Numbered from the stretch's first letter, positions 32,492 through 44,060 are shown. The stretch is DNA of 64,000 nucleotides from Branchiostoma floridae (GCF_000003815.2 NC_049979.1:33567506-33631505), one strand, 5' to 3'. Notes: generated by a model not told the origin, from the letters alone. Made by a program: numbers and translations.

Positions 32492-32865
32492 GGCTCCTTT
32501 TGCACGCAGGGCTTCAGTCTGTTTCTGTGTTATACAGGCCCAATGTGTGACTGGTTTGGTTTCTGTAGCTGTGTCGATGGTCGGCATTGTTTTTAGCGTT
32601 ACTCTAAATTCTGTTTTTTAGAAAACAGGAACTTTCCTGGTTCACCATCTGGTGTCATATCTGTTTTATGTCGTAGTCAGTGGTTGTCGGGGACCTAGAC
32701 CATTACATAATCTGCCTCGTGTCGTTATCTTGGGTCCCGAACCAAGAGAACGACACAGGCCAGAAATGAAGACAGGTGGTTGAAGAGCCTATTTGATATT
32801 AGTAGTTTAGTCCTTTAGACACACTATACTTTTTGGTGTCGACACAGTCACAGAAACCGAATCAT
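32492..32865 (+). repeat. ~375-bp duplicated block A, contains a hairpin
   Basis: Partner of 30362-30724 in the same orientation, about 2.13 kb apart. It directly follows H4-like fragment 4. Confidence 0.8.
32719..32757. other. Conserved hairpin, copy 2
   Basis: The same stem as at 30593-30632 (GTGTCGTTATCTTGG with CCAAGAGAACGACAC). The outermost pair is lost and the loop is identical. Confidence 0.5.
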
Positions 32866-33220
32866 TGCAGACAGAATGCAAAGTGTACATTATGTATATC
32901 AAGATGTTAGATTCATGTAGTTAAGCTTGCCTATTCCCATATTTTTGAGTCAAGCTTCATGTTGGTCTCGTATTGCAAAGAGGTTTGGAGATACTGAGCT
33001 GTGTAGACATGCGTCTTTTGTAAGTAGTCTTTGTTTTGAATATATCATATCATGCCATTCCAGTACAGGGTGACTGTCTTTTGTTGTCACTTAGCCTTTG
33101 TGTTAAAAATGCATTTCAATTGTATTATTGTAATTCAGTAGATCGATTAATATTGCCCGTTTATTGATGAGTAGAGGTTGTTTGTAGCCTTTTAAATCAG
33201 TCATTTGGAAAAATCCCTAC

Positions 33221-33367
33221 CTAAGGCTTAGGCTGACGCTGACACTAACACACAGGCACGAGCACACACACGCACACTAACAAACTAACCCTTCCAAACA
33301 CACACTAACATACTGATGCAACATCTTTTTGTCGAACACTAATAATCAGCTCTGCCTAAGCCTTAGA
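33221..33367. mobile_element. Small inverted-repeat element
   Basis: CTAAGGCTTAGGC at the left faces GCCTAAGCCTTAG at the right. The interior is rich in CACA repeats. The evidence is limited to the short ends. Confidence 0.45.
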
Positions 33368-33697
33368 CTACAAAATAACTTTCTATTCTTCGTCAAGTAC
33401 AAAGGCGCCAAGCTACCTCTATACCATGTAATGACAATGTTACATTTACTGATCTGATTTTGGCTCTGTTGGCCACCGTTTCCTAGAGTAAGGGTAATTG
33501 TTAATCTATGTATGGAAGATATTAAGATTTCAGTTCAATTTTTAAAGTTTTATATAGTGCTTGTGTATTTTTCTCAATTCATTGTGTGTTTTCTAGATTT
33601 GCACACATATGTTTGCATATATCCATTTTGTCAATAATTGCTATCAAATAAACAGTTTGAAATCAAATGTGTAGTGTTTATTCTACACTAGAATTGA

Positions 33698-33990
33698 AAT
33701 GAATGGATTGTTTCACCCTCCCCACACCCTAAACTAGACGTAAAATGGATAGTCCTACCTCCCAATATGAAAAGGTTGGGTTCCTTTCCCCAGACCCTTA
33801 ACCCCACGTGAAATGGATGGTCCTCATTCCATATCCTCAATCCCTTGTGAAATGGATGGTCCCCGTTCATAGATCTTTAACGCCGCGTATACCCCATGCA
33901 TATCAAATGGCTGGTCCCTCCCTTACCAGTCCCTTAACCCCTTGTTAATGGATGGTCTCATTTTCCCCAGATCCTTAACCCCATGTGAAA
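33698..33990 (-). repeat. Diverged ~60-bp tandem repeat
   Basis: About five units contain a form of CCTTAACCCCATGTGAAATGG and ATGGTCC. They are too diverged for an exact period, and it is not a gene. Confidence 0.65.
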
Positions 33991-35200
33991 AGGCAATTTA
34001 TAATTGTACCCCTTCCCTTCAATCTTAACATTTCCAATACATTCTGGTAGACTTGGTAAGTATTTATCTCCATGAAAATAGAAATATAGTTTTGGGTGTG
34101 TCTGTGTGTGTGTGTGTCTGTCTGTGTATTTGTCTGTGTGTCCGGATCTTTGTAGTGAGCATAACTCAAGAAGCTCTGGATGGATTAAGATGATATTTGG
34201 TATGTGGGTAGATGTTGGGAAGACGAAGGTCAAGGTCAATTTTGGGCCCCTGGTTTATATAAGCTTTTCTTAAAGTCTTGGTAAAATTATTCATTGCCAT
34301 ATCCGACATTCCAGGGGATCAACTTTTGTCTTATGTTGAGTACGTTTTGTTTTAAAGAACTGCGAGTTCATGTAGTGGATACTGCTTGTTACCCCCATCC
34401 TCCATTTATACCACAGAATTGATGCATTCTGGCCAAAGCACTCAGAGCTGGAATTGAACCCAGTTGTATAATCAATGAAAAACATTTATGATAGGTCACT
34501 CGTCACAAGAGATCACCTTTCTTGTTAACAGCAATGCTCTACAAACATCCATAAAACAATCTTCTTACATACAGCCAGGCGAAATGATAGAACACAAATA
34601 CAACACACTTACAACAACAATCATTAATACTTATAAACAATAAAACCGTCGCCATGGCAATAGTTTTTATTGCCACGCTTATTTCTATTAATTTAACTTA
34701 CACAAATTTCAGAACAAGATTTTTTTAAATGTAGCCTGGTACCCAGCCGTACGATAGCTCCTGAGTCCCTTCTGTCCTCTCTGCAAATTTTTATTTCCAC
34801 TTATGATTTAAAAAAATGTCTGGATACCAAGCTACAAAAACAGTGACTTCCTCTGTATCTTAGTGGACTTGTATTTTAACACTGAAATCAAATTATTTGA
34901 AAAAATTGAACCAGCCATGTTTCTACCTTTTCTCATAGCAATAGTCATATTAAGTATACAAAAAACAAATGTCAATGTCACAATACAATCACAATATGAA
35001 AGTGTGTCAGACTAAGTCTACATTGTGCTGCAATCTGTTTCAATGGCTGGGAAACCCTTACAGATACATATCCACAGCTCTACAAATACATCTTGTATTG
35101 TTTTGCAATAAAACAGATACATCGAAAAGAAATATCCATCACAGTGCCTTACCACAAGTAATGCACTTTTTTAGTGAGCCCTGGTTTCGGGAGCGCAAAG
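33991..35200. other. Noncoding right interior of the 10-kb element
   Basis: A (TGTG)n/(CTGT)n tract lies at about 34098-34140. It is followed by a 'cataactcaagaagctctgg' and 'atggattaagatgatatttg' segment of a type common in marine invertebrate repeats. No gene is seen. Confidence 0.45.
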
Positions 35201-35204
35201 CCCA

Positions 35205-35371
35205 GTTCGACGGTTGGACACCATGCCTCGGCACGTTTGGAACTGGGCTCGGAAGTGTTGGAATCTGCCGCGCCGTTTGGAACTGGGCTCGGAAGTGTTG
35301 GAATCTGCCGCGGGACGTTTGGAATTAGGCTCGGAAGTGTTTGGATCATTTTGTCCCAGTCGGCCACGGTA
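35205..35371 (-). repeat. Right end and subterminal repeats of the 10-kb element
   Basis: On the minus strand this reads from TACCGTGGCCGACTGGGACA into two to three units of the same 42-bp repeat found at 25376-25680. The terminal ~75 bases differ from the left end at only a few positions. Confidence 0.9.
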
Positions 35372-35421
35372 AGTAGGTGACTGCAACGTTATACAAGGGT
35401 GCAGTGGGCAAGTACGTAGTC

Positions 35422-35490
35422 ATTCTCCTTAAAATTTAACATCTTTCGGCTTCTAGTAGAAGCCGAAAGATGTTAAATTTTAAGGAGAAT
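35422..35490. repeat. Perfect 33-bp inverted repeat with 3-base loop
   Basis: From ATTCTCCTTAAAATTTAACA to its exact reverse complement ending GGAGAAT, with both 33-base arms perfect and AGT between them. It lies 45 bases outside the target duplication of the 10-kb element. It could be a tiny transposon or a hairpin RNA. Confidence 0.85.
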
Positions 35491-35807
35491 GTCCCTCCGA
35501 ACGATTTCCGAGTCTTCTGTGTCCTGTCGTTTGCTCAGTACACGAGTTAAAGGTGTCACCTAGCGGCAGGCGTCTGCATCACACATAAACAGCAGCCCGT
35601 TGCGATGTTTAGCACCACTTGATTGTATCAAGATATCGAAACTCTTAAAAACTCTTAAAGATGTGAAGGTCCAATGTTACATTTGTATTTATGTTTTGAA
35701 GTTTGTAATTGACCTTAGACCATAGACCTTTAGGCTGTTGAGAACAGACGGACAGATAAATGGACGTACAGACAGACGGAATGACAAATAGACAGACAGA
35801 CAGACAG

Positions 35808-36017
35808 ACCATCCAGCCAGACCATCCAGCCAGCCAACCAACCAACCAACCAACCAACCAACCAACCAACCAACCAACCAACCAACCAACCAACCAACCA
35901 ACCAACCAACCAACCAACCAACCAACCAGCCAACCAGCCAACCAACCAACCAACCAACCAACCAACCAACCAACCAACCAACCAACCAACCAACCAACCA
36001 ACCAACCAACCAACCAA
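35808..36017 (+). repeat. (CCAA)n tetranucleotide array
   Basis: About 50 near-perfect ACCA/CCAA units with occasional CAGC interruptions. The long WLVG and PTNQ open frames here are produced by the repeat. It ends about 230 bases before the start codon of the fibrillin-like gene. Confidence 0.97.
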
Positions 36018-36250
36018 ACCAATTAACAAACCACCCAGAAGGAAGTGGACCGGTCCAGAACGCCCCTGTGAAGCGGTGAGAGTGCGCCCGTCCGTTCCCC
36101 TCTGACCCACCAAAGTTTGCTAACGGAGAGAGCGGGAGGTTTGTGTGTGGTTCGGTGCGGAGTGGCTAGCAGCGGGCAAGGGCTTATCCTGGACTTCCCT
36201 TCACCACAAGTGAGCATCCAAGCAGGAAATTGCGTACAAATCCCAAGGAA

Positions 36251-36423
36251 ATGGTCCCGGCATGGTTGCAGGGTCCTTGCGGCGTGGTTGCGGGCCTGAG
36301 ACCGAGGAAACTCCGGGCGCTGTGCCTGCTCCTGGCCGCCGTGCTGCAGGCCGTCGGCGAGTCGGCGCCGCCAGCCGAAAAAACTTCCAAACCAAGTCGC
36401 CTGCCAGCTGAGAGAGTAAAGAG
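36251..36423 (+). CDS. FBN: Fibrillin-like gene, exon 1 (signal peptide and furin site)
   Basis: It starts at ATG 36251. The first ~40 residues hold a basic segment and a hydrophobic core (LRALCLLLAAVLQAVGES), a secretion signal. The exon ends ...LPAERVKR; the RVKR is a furin-type cleavage site placed like the RAKR near the N-terminus of human fibrillin-1. The exon ends AAG-AG before GTAAGA, leaving two bases of a codon that exon 2 completes (AGA, Arg). The product is expected to be a secreted extracellular matrix microfibril protein. The upstream 230 bases are GC-rich and presumably hold the promoter and 5' UTR. The link to exon 2 is inferred from phase and homology. Confidence 0.75.
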
Positions 36424-37531
36424 GTAAGAAACCGACGTTTAACAGGAAAAATCCTTTATTATCTACCCAGAGTAGCCGTAATTCCGTTGGAACGGAACTT
36501 TTCTTTTCCTGGAATTTCAATCATCACCTTGGGCATATTTTAATGATGCTAAGTCCCTGGGGACAGCCCATCTCGGCTTTCCTGTGGTCTATTTGTCATC
36601 CCGAAGTCAAGTTTACCTGGTAATGAAGACCGTCTGCCCGGCCGATCTGGTTTCACTTATCCGCCCCCAGCTTTTATTTATCACCCCGCCTGAGATTGAG
36701 TTGGACACATAGTTGAACAAAAGTTAATGAACTGGACTGTGTATCCATAGTTACTTAAGCTAGGTTAACGAAAAGTTAGTAAAAATTAAGATCTTTATGA
36801 AGACTCCTTGTTGAAACCAAACCAAGACCCTTATGTAAGCTGTAGGGAGTTAACTTTAACTTGTCATTGTTACTAGTAGTACCTTGTCTGTTAGTGAAGT
36901 TGAGCAATTTTTTTAAAAGTTAACTATCGTTAAAAGTTATCGTTAAAAGTCGTTAAAGATTTGAAAACTTTAACTTAGCTACTTGAAGTACTGTCCAAGC
37001 AGGGTTTTGGTCGGTTTCGGCTTTTTTGACGTGCGTTTATGCATCTTTTGTGGGCTTGCTATTTTGTCTTGTTTTATTTGAACTCAAAGCTAACAAAAAG
37101 GCCTTAAAGATACAAAAAGAAACAGCCAAAGCAGAACCTCTGCTTGGAGAGAGTAACTTGATGTTGAAGTCTACCTTTGTAGTGCTACCCAGCACAGCTA
37201 GGTAAACATCAGTAGACACTACGTGGGTCAGGTAGGGTATCGTTTCTTGGCAGCCAGGCCAAGAAGTGTTTTGTCCACAAAGTTTAAAAGGGCTTGAGTA
37301 TCCTAAACTCCAGAAGACTTTGAAGAGAGTGTTATTTTCTGTCATTCAATTTCTGATATTAATTTTAATTTGGGGAAGAAAGAAAATGTATACTTCTATG
37401 ACTACTTCACATAGTTACACGTTACGTACCCACTAGTCCTGCATGCATCAAAATATGCAAATTCAGCATTCTACTTAACTCCCCAAGTGCTCTTTAAGTT
37501 TAATTCAATTACGGTAAGTTAGCGTAAGTAT

Positions 37532-37698
37532 TACTGTAAATGCAGAAATGTTCGCGGTGGATTAATGTTCGCGGTGGATTAATGTTCGCGGTTTTAATTA
37601 AAAACCACCGCAAACATTTTTCCATAACAGTAAGAGACTACAGTGCATGGTGCTACTGCGAAATTAAAACCACCGCGAACTTAAATACATTTACAGTA
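37532..37698. mobile_element. MITE, ACTGTAAATG...CATTTACAGT family, copy 1
   Basis: TACTGTAAATGCAGAAATG at the left faces AAATACATTTACAGTA at the right. TTCGCGGTGGATTAATG is repeated inside the left end. The family is also at 47172-47382, with solo ends at 51641-51652 and 51844-51855. A TA target duplication is consistent with a mariner-type element. Confidence 0.8.
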
Positions 37699-39753
37699 TC
37701 AGCCTATGTCTGAATACCATGTGTCTGACAATGCCTGACAAAAGTTAGGCTACAAAACTGATTTGAGGGGCTTAATGATAAGAAAAAACTTGTCCTGTTA
37801 TGTGCTCTTTGATATCTTGTGACCAATTTGCCTTCTTGGTCTGCATAATAATATTGCTTCTCATTTATCCCCAAAATATGCATGATAAAGGAAATGTCTA
37901 TATGTAGGAAATGCATGGGTAGAGTCTCCATGGGTTTAGTGAGTGTCATGTTTGTTTTACAAACACACATTGCATAATTTGCCATGAGTGGAATCCTACC
38001 AAAAAATTGGCTGATTTTGTATTTATTGATTTACAATCTTTTGGAAAATAACACCACCCTCAAAAGTTTAGCACCTCTTTAATTTGCTACAAAGCCATTC
38101 CTAGTAGAAGAGACTCTTTACACCCCTAGCCATGGCTTTAATTTCCGGAGGTGAAGTTTCCCCACGTTGTCTGTTTTAACTTGAGACACGAAAGGAAGGA
38201 AGTCTGGTATAAACAGGTCTGCCTGGGCACGGTGGGTCAAAAAGGGGATTTAGTGGATACCTGTGGCTGATTTCCAGGTATTTTCTACTAGTGGGAGAAC
38301 AAAGTTCCCCCTACAGTTGCCATGGCAACAGGGTAAACTTTCGATGTTTGGTGATACAATACGGTTTAATAGATTCTATTGTGCTGTTGAGAAGAAAAAG
38401 AAACAGTTGAAGAGGGGATGGTTTCTGGAGGGTTTGTCCAGTGAGATTTGTTTATGTTGAACCAGTGGGGTTCCTGACAGTAGTCCACTATTCACATCTG
38501 AAAATAAACAAACTACTGGGCCTGTCTGAAGTAGGCCACAGCAAGTAAATTTTATGGATGACATCAGTGGGCTCATTAATACGCGACAATCCAATCTCGT
38601 TGGGAGGTCTCGCGAGACTGTAATCTGGCCGCGCGCGCGCGTGATTTGACAGTCGGACGGTAACAGCCTTCAGCAGCCCAGCGGCTAACAATGGCTTCTC
38701 CCAGCATCGACTCGATCGAGTCAACTTCAGAGATTCGTTGTGCTTTTATTTGGCAACATCCGCCGGTAAATCGGCATGCCATGAGCAGATAATATTGTTG
38801 TGAACCTATGGACTCGATATCGTGCTGTAAATTTGCAACTTTCTGGTCATTTTTCACAATTTTTGACGGGCGGTTTATGCTTGCTTGTCGTGAGAAAAAC
38901 GTGCATATAGGCGCGTCGCCTTACTTGTAGTTACTCGGATAAGTTTGGCTCAAGCCGTAAAAATATCCCACAAAAGCTTAGAAGTACCATCATTGGATCC
39001 TTGTAGATCCAAACTCGTAAGACTTTCGGCGATTTTGACCGTAAATTAGTCGATGGCAACATATCGGCCTTTGGGAGTTTACGCGTACGTGAGTTGGGGA
39101 GGGGGCGTGTTTCCGTGTTCGTTTTGATCAAGACGGGGTCACTTTTCCGACTATGTCTATGATTTCAGTTTTCGCCAGATGAAACTCCACAAAAACGTGA
39201 ACATATCGATTTAGGGTCCTTCTGGGTAGAAATCTAGCATGGTCTCGGCGGCTTTGTGGGCAACTTTTTATTGGTTAACTTCATACGTGATGAGTGGGTG
39301 TGTCTGCAAATGTATAACGTTTGGCATTTGCTGTTCTTTTTCAGATCAACGCGTCGCGATCGAAATTCACATCGTCAGGGAAATACTGCAAATCATATGG
39401 ATGCAATAGCCGTATTTCATGTTTTATAAAAGATGTCTTAACATATGTTCTTACTCGATCTCGTAGAGCTTTGCAACTCATGCTTTTGAGAAATGATAAT
39501 TACATGTATATATCATTAGTGTTTTTTCCAAATGATAGACAAGTTCTCACAGCATTTACAGTATTGACGAAAATAAGCATCCGATAAGTAATACTTTTGG
39601 GAAATGGTAATGTTTCATACACATAATCATTCAAATGTACATTGTATTAAAATGTGAACTTTCAACATCTCTGACTGTTTTTGTGTGGCATAATTTTTGC
39701 AACAAATCAGACATCGTCCTACTCAGACCTAAGACAGGTAAGCCGTAAGGTGT

Positions 39754-40067
39754 TCACTTCCCGGTGCTATACATAGAAGTCCACTGTATTCTGGCGATGC
39801 AGTGGTCTGGACACTCTGCATCAACAATCAGTCTTTCTTCATACATACCATAGAGTTTCTTACCTCCTTTGGCTCTTTGAGTGAACAGCTCCGGTAGTAT
39901 GGCTGTTTTGTGAAAGTGGTCAAGCTTTGGGATATTCTTCTTCTGCCATTCTGAGTCTACTTTAATTCGTTCGCAGAATAAATTATCCCTGCCAAAGTAG
40001 ACAACGAAGTCCGCCCAATTTAAGTTACAGCAATAGACATTCCCTTGCACTTGGTGGTGGTACCTGT
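39754..40067 (-). pseudogene. YqaJ-like exonuclease fragment in the transposon
   Basis: It reads YHHQVQGNVYCC, then WADFVVYFGRD, CERIKVD and PELF. This is the pattern of the YqaJ viral-recombinase/lambda-exonuclease family (a YxxQVQ motif, W-CDFVVY, ERI, then LPE), including its C-terminal catalytic half. It would be a DNA nuclease acting in transposition. Only about 100 residues are present, and the upstream part of the domain is not seen. Confidence 0.7.
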
Positions 40068-40209
40068 GTGACGTCTTGAGTGCTGCACTGCTGTCTACCT
40101 TTGTTCTTTGGACTGCCTATTTTAGCGTGAGTCCTTTCTTTGAATGGGGACACAATGAATACACGAATGCGTTATTGGAAATACATGCAGTAGATGTACA
40201 CATTTCCCG

Positions 40210-40461
40210 TTAAAAAGTATAAAAAACGCACATTTCTAATTTCATGTTCATGGTGAAATTATCCCTTCCGAGCTGTCTTTTTACCAGACAATCCCAGTGC
40301 TTAAGTAACGTGTTATCATCAAGTACATTTGGGGGGATCTTGAAAAATATGATGCATGTTGGCACTTTCTCTTCATTGACACACTTGGACTGACGGCTAT
40401 TGCATCCATATGATTTGCAGTATTTCCCTGCTGATGTGAATTTCGATCGCGACGCGTTGAT
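40210..40461 (-). pseudogene. THAP zinc-finger exon of the transposon
   Basis: After a CTTTTTCAG acceptor the frame reads NASRSKFTSAGKYCKSYGCN, then FFKIPPN, LLKHWDCLVKRQ and LGRDNF. This is the THAP pattern (C-x4-C..., F-KIP, W, R, F) used by several DNA transposases for binding their ends. The left arm repeats only the first part, up to GCNSR (about 39344-39413, plus strand). The distal C-x2-H pair is not found. Confidence 0.7.
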
Positions 40462-42237
40462 CTGAAAAAGAACAGCAAATAAATTAATGCCAAACGTTAT
40501 ACATTTGCAGACACACCCACTCATTACATATTACGTTAACCAAAAAAGTCGGCCACAAAGCCGCCGGAACCATGCTAGATTTCTACCCAGAAGGACCCTA
40601 CATCGATATGTTCACGTTTTTGTGGAGTTTCATCTGGCGAAAACTGAAATCATAGTCGGAAAAGTGACTCCGCCTTGATCAAAACGAACGCATATACGCG
40701 GAAACACGCCCCCCTCCCCAACTCACGTACGCATAAACTCCCAAAGTCGATATGTTGCCATCGACTAATTTACGGTCAAAATCGCCGAAAGTCTTACGAG
40801 TTTGGATCTACAAGGATCCAATGATGGTACTTGTACGCTTTTGTGGGATATTTTTACGGCTTGAGCCAAACTTATCCGAGTAACTACAAGTAAGGCGACG
40901 CGCCTATATGCACGTTTTTCTCACGAAAAGCAAGCATAAACCGCCCGTCAAAAATTGTGAAAATGACCAGAAATTTGCAAATTTACAGCACGATATCGAG
41001 TCCATAGGTTCACAACAATATTATCTGCTCATGGCATGCCGATTTACCGGCGGATGTTGCCAAATAAAAGCACAACGAATCTCTGAAGTTGACTCGATCG
41101 AGTCGATGCTGGGAGAAGCCATTGTTAGCCGCTGGGCTGCTGAAGGCTGTTACCGTCCGACTGTCAAATCACGCGCGCGCGCGGCCAGATTACAGTCTCG
41201 CGAGACCTCCCAACGAGATTGGATTGTCGCGTATTCTCGCCTGATGTCAGAAAAAAAAAAGATTTTTTTTCCTCTTTGGGAATGGTCAGATAGACCAAAA
41301 TAGGCAAACTTGTTGTTTTGTAGCCTATTAATCATACTTGTAGAATTTAACTTACATACTTAACATACTTTATTCAAAAGATGTGCTTCGCAGCCCCAAA
41401 AACGGGCTGAATTATGCAACAAATTCACAGACTTCAAGTGTCCACTAACAACTGATTGATTCATCAAACTTTACACATTAATGTCGAGAGTCTGCGAAAC
41501 AGAATTATTCATGTGACCATACACTTTTAAGAATTGAATACTTAAAAGAGATAGATCGGAATATACAATATAATTGGAGAGTTCTAGTGTCCAATTGTCA
41601 AACAATATTTACATGCCCTGGTTGTGGAGTTCTATCGCCTGATACTGAAACGACACTAGGGAGGGAATGTAGTTGCCAGCTTGGCAAGTGACATCAGTGT
41701 ACCACACTAGTATCACTTTTACTACACATTGGTTCATTTCTTTAGTACAGGAATAAATGCCCTTTTAGTTGTGATGCCACGTTTTGTCACTTCAAGTCTT
41801 GTTATGCACTCTGTATAGGATGTCATCCATAAGATTTATTTGCTGTGGCCTTACAGTGGCAGAGGCCATGACTGCTTCTCTGGGCCCTTACTGTTGACTC
41901 AAGTGTTTCCAGACCTGTCCCTCAGGAAAGAAGAGCTGTCTTCTGTTTCCTCCAAGACCTTCCAGTGAACTCTACATAGTGTCCTTCTTAAGTTCATCTC
42001 CTTTTGAAGCACACAGGTTCTGACATAAGAGAGAACTTAGTCAGTCAGTGGTATGGCCAGGCCAAACTAATTTCTTGCTTGTCTGATGTTTGGAGAAAAT
42101 AATTTGTCGGGTGTGCCAAATGAAAATAAATGCATGATTGATGAAAAGAAAGACTTCAACTATCTTCAACTTCAAAATACTTTATATCAGCATTTTTGCA
42201 TTTTCAAAAGGTTGATGATGCAATTTGCTAGAAAGTA

Positions 42238-42241
42238 ATCA

Positions 42242-42278
<37 letters not shown>

Positions 42279-42538
42279 GCATTTAATCATCCATCCATTC
42301 ATCCTCCTATCCATCCATCCTTCCATTCATCCTCCTTCTATCCATCCATCCATCCTTCCATCCATCCATTTATCCTCCTTCTATCCATCCATCCATCCAC
42401 CCATCCATCCATCCATCCATCCATCCATCCATCCATCCATCCATCCATCCATTCTTCCGTCCAACCATCTGCCATCTATCTATCCATCAATCTATCCATC
42501 CATCCTCCTTCCCTCCATCCATTCATCCATCCATCCAT
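42238..42538 (+). repeat. (AATC)n and (CATC)n tetranucleotide arrays
   Basis: A short CAATCAAT array passes into a long CCATCCAT array with CTTC and TCCT interruptions. The Pro/Ser/Ile/His open frame here is produced by the repeat. Confidence 0.97.
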
Positions 42539-42949
42539 GGTCTTAGGTCTTGTCTAAGGTCTTCCTGTTATGTGCAAGTACTAATCAGCTTTGTTCTTAA
42601 CACCAAACTAACAGTTCCAAATACTACACAGAGATTTATTCTAGTCCAGTTTGGACAACAGTGAGGGTAGGTTAACGTTGATGTTCACCACTGACTTGCG
42701 AATAGAAACTGTCAACAAGTCAATAGTCAACAACTCCACAATATACAACATGTCTTTCTCACCTCTCTATGTCCTTTTTTGTGCTGTGAAGGTTTTTATT
42801 CTTATGAAGAATGAAGAGGTGGACCATAATTTTGTTACCTAATTAAGTTTTTCATTAATTTCAAACTTTTCACCTGTTAAGAACTATCTTACATCAAAAC
42901 CTATTAGAAAAATTCCCCTATGGGATTTTTCCAGATTTCATTGTTTTTT

Positions 42950-43107
42950 AAAAAACAGTGTATTTGGGGATAGGACAAGTCAATGACGGTGTTTTCAAGT
43001 GGCAATATTTTGAAAATACACATTGTAGGTCCATAGACTTGATAACCCCAAATACTATACAATGGATATAGGTTACCCGCGGATAAAGCCAAAGGTGTAC
43101 TAGCGTT
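42950..43107. mobile_element. MITE, TTCACCTTTATCCG family, 5'-truncated copy
   Basis: The interior (GTCAATGACGGTGTTTTCAA, GGCAATATTTTGAAAATA) and right end (GGTTACCCGCGGATAAAG) match the copies at 55384-55596 and 56430-56640. A solo left end of the family (CTAGTTCACCTTTATCC) lies at 43650-43690. Confidence 0.7.
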
Positions 43108-43929
43108 ATACTTCTGATCCGATTTATCATTACAGACATAGAAATGGGCACCCCCCTAGTCCAATCAAGATACTTGGCCGTTGGTATTAAAGACTGTTTG
43201 AAATGTCTATTAAGTTCTCTCTGAGGTAAAGCTATAACGCTGTCCCTCCCCATACCTATAGAATGGTATATCCCTACTTCAACAACAGCCTCCTTGTATG
43301 TAGTGTGTTTGAAAGGAGAGCAAAGAGAGGGACGTTTGTTTTCTTTCTCTGCTCCCTTTGTTGTCTTACACGTGTACCTAATCCCGTAAATTGACCCAAC
43401 TGCCAGTATATAAAAAGGGCTGTTTAGACTGGTAGTGGATAGGTTTGTTTGAGCCTGGAGTTGTCCATTGTAGCCTGATGACTGGAGTTAAGAACTGTGC
43501 CTGGAGCTCTCAGCCGACGGAATCTCGTATTGCACCCAAAACTGGATTCCCTGCATACCTGGAAATGACCATGGTTAACACATTGCCACAAGCTGCCTAG
43601 CCAAAGGTGAAAGTGGGGTACAGACGTCCTGGCCCGTGGAATGATTAACACTAGTTCACCTTTATCCAGGGGGTAACCTATATCCGTTGTTTAAAAAAAA
43701 AAGATTTGATAGGTGTATCAAGAATCTTCAATGCCATTTCTATCAAAAATACAGTTTAAGTTTAAGTTTTTGAGGGTGACACCCCCAACATATTTTCATC
43801 TTGTCGCTGTGAGCGCAGATGGTGCGGGGCGTTGCAAAGGAGGTCCCCGGAAATTTTGAATCTGGACCCTCTGAAACGCAATTTTCTGCATTTTGACGGG
43901 ACTTAGGGCAACAGTTAGGGCAGATTTGA

Positions 43930-44060
43930 ATTACGTTATACACACAATTCATCCATTACGCTTTACGGTAAATTCCAGGGAGCTACAACGCTCTACGCAA
44001 AATGCACCGATTACGCTCTACGTTGAATTATGTGATCCGTCTACGCTCTACGCAAAAGGG
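43930..44060 (+). repeat. Short degenerate repeat of TTACGCTCTACG
   Basis: Four or more copies of a TACGCTCTACG-type 12-mer with spacers of variable length. Confidence 0.6.

Larger units (their letters stand above)
25359..35371. mobile_element. 10-kb inverted-end transposon, TACCGTGGCCGA family
   Basis: The left end TACCGTGGCCGACTGGGACA is mirrored at 35352-35371. Homology between the two ends continues through ~75 bases and then into shared 42-bp subterminal repeats. Both sides are flanked by AGTAGG (25353-25358 and 35372-35377), a perfect 6-bp target duplication, so this is one inserted unit and not two. The first 12 bases and the duplication length equal those of the fold-back element at 18908-21171. 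Inside are histone H4-like fragments, internal duplications, a LINE fragment, several minisatellites and small MITEs. No transposase is recognisable, so it is probably non-autonomous. The superfamily is unknown to me; 6-bp duplications occur in Dada-like and Polinton elements, but the ends do not match what I know of either. Confidence 0.88.
38580..41233 (-). mobile_element. DNA transposon with THAP and YqaJ domains and long inverted arms
   Basis: The ends are TACGCGACAATCCAATCTCG and its reverse complement; arms of ~840 bp (38580-39413 and 40393-41233) are nearly identical. The coding direction is minus. The arms include the gene's 5' region and the start of its THAP exon, so the left arm is an inverted copy of the gene's own 5' end. 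A TA dinucleotide at each end could be a 2-bp target duplication. THAP plus YqaJ coding capacity suggests an ISL2EU/IS4EU-like superfamily, as best I remember those families. No complete transposase is present, so it is probably a non-autonomous derivative. Confidence 0.8.

Noticed and set aside
35645-36113. Long open frames reading (WLVG)n, (GWLV)n or (PTNQ)n
   Set aside because: Produced by the (CCAA)n array; open in several frames and on both strands.
38692-38790. Independent gene starting MASPSIDSIESTSEI
   Set aside because: It is the duplicated 5' end of the THAP/YqaJ transposon, present in both arms and open only briefly.
42225-42557. 110-residue frame rich in His, Pro, Ser and Ile
   Set aside because: Produced by (CATC)n.
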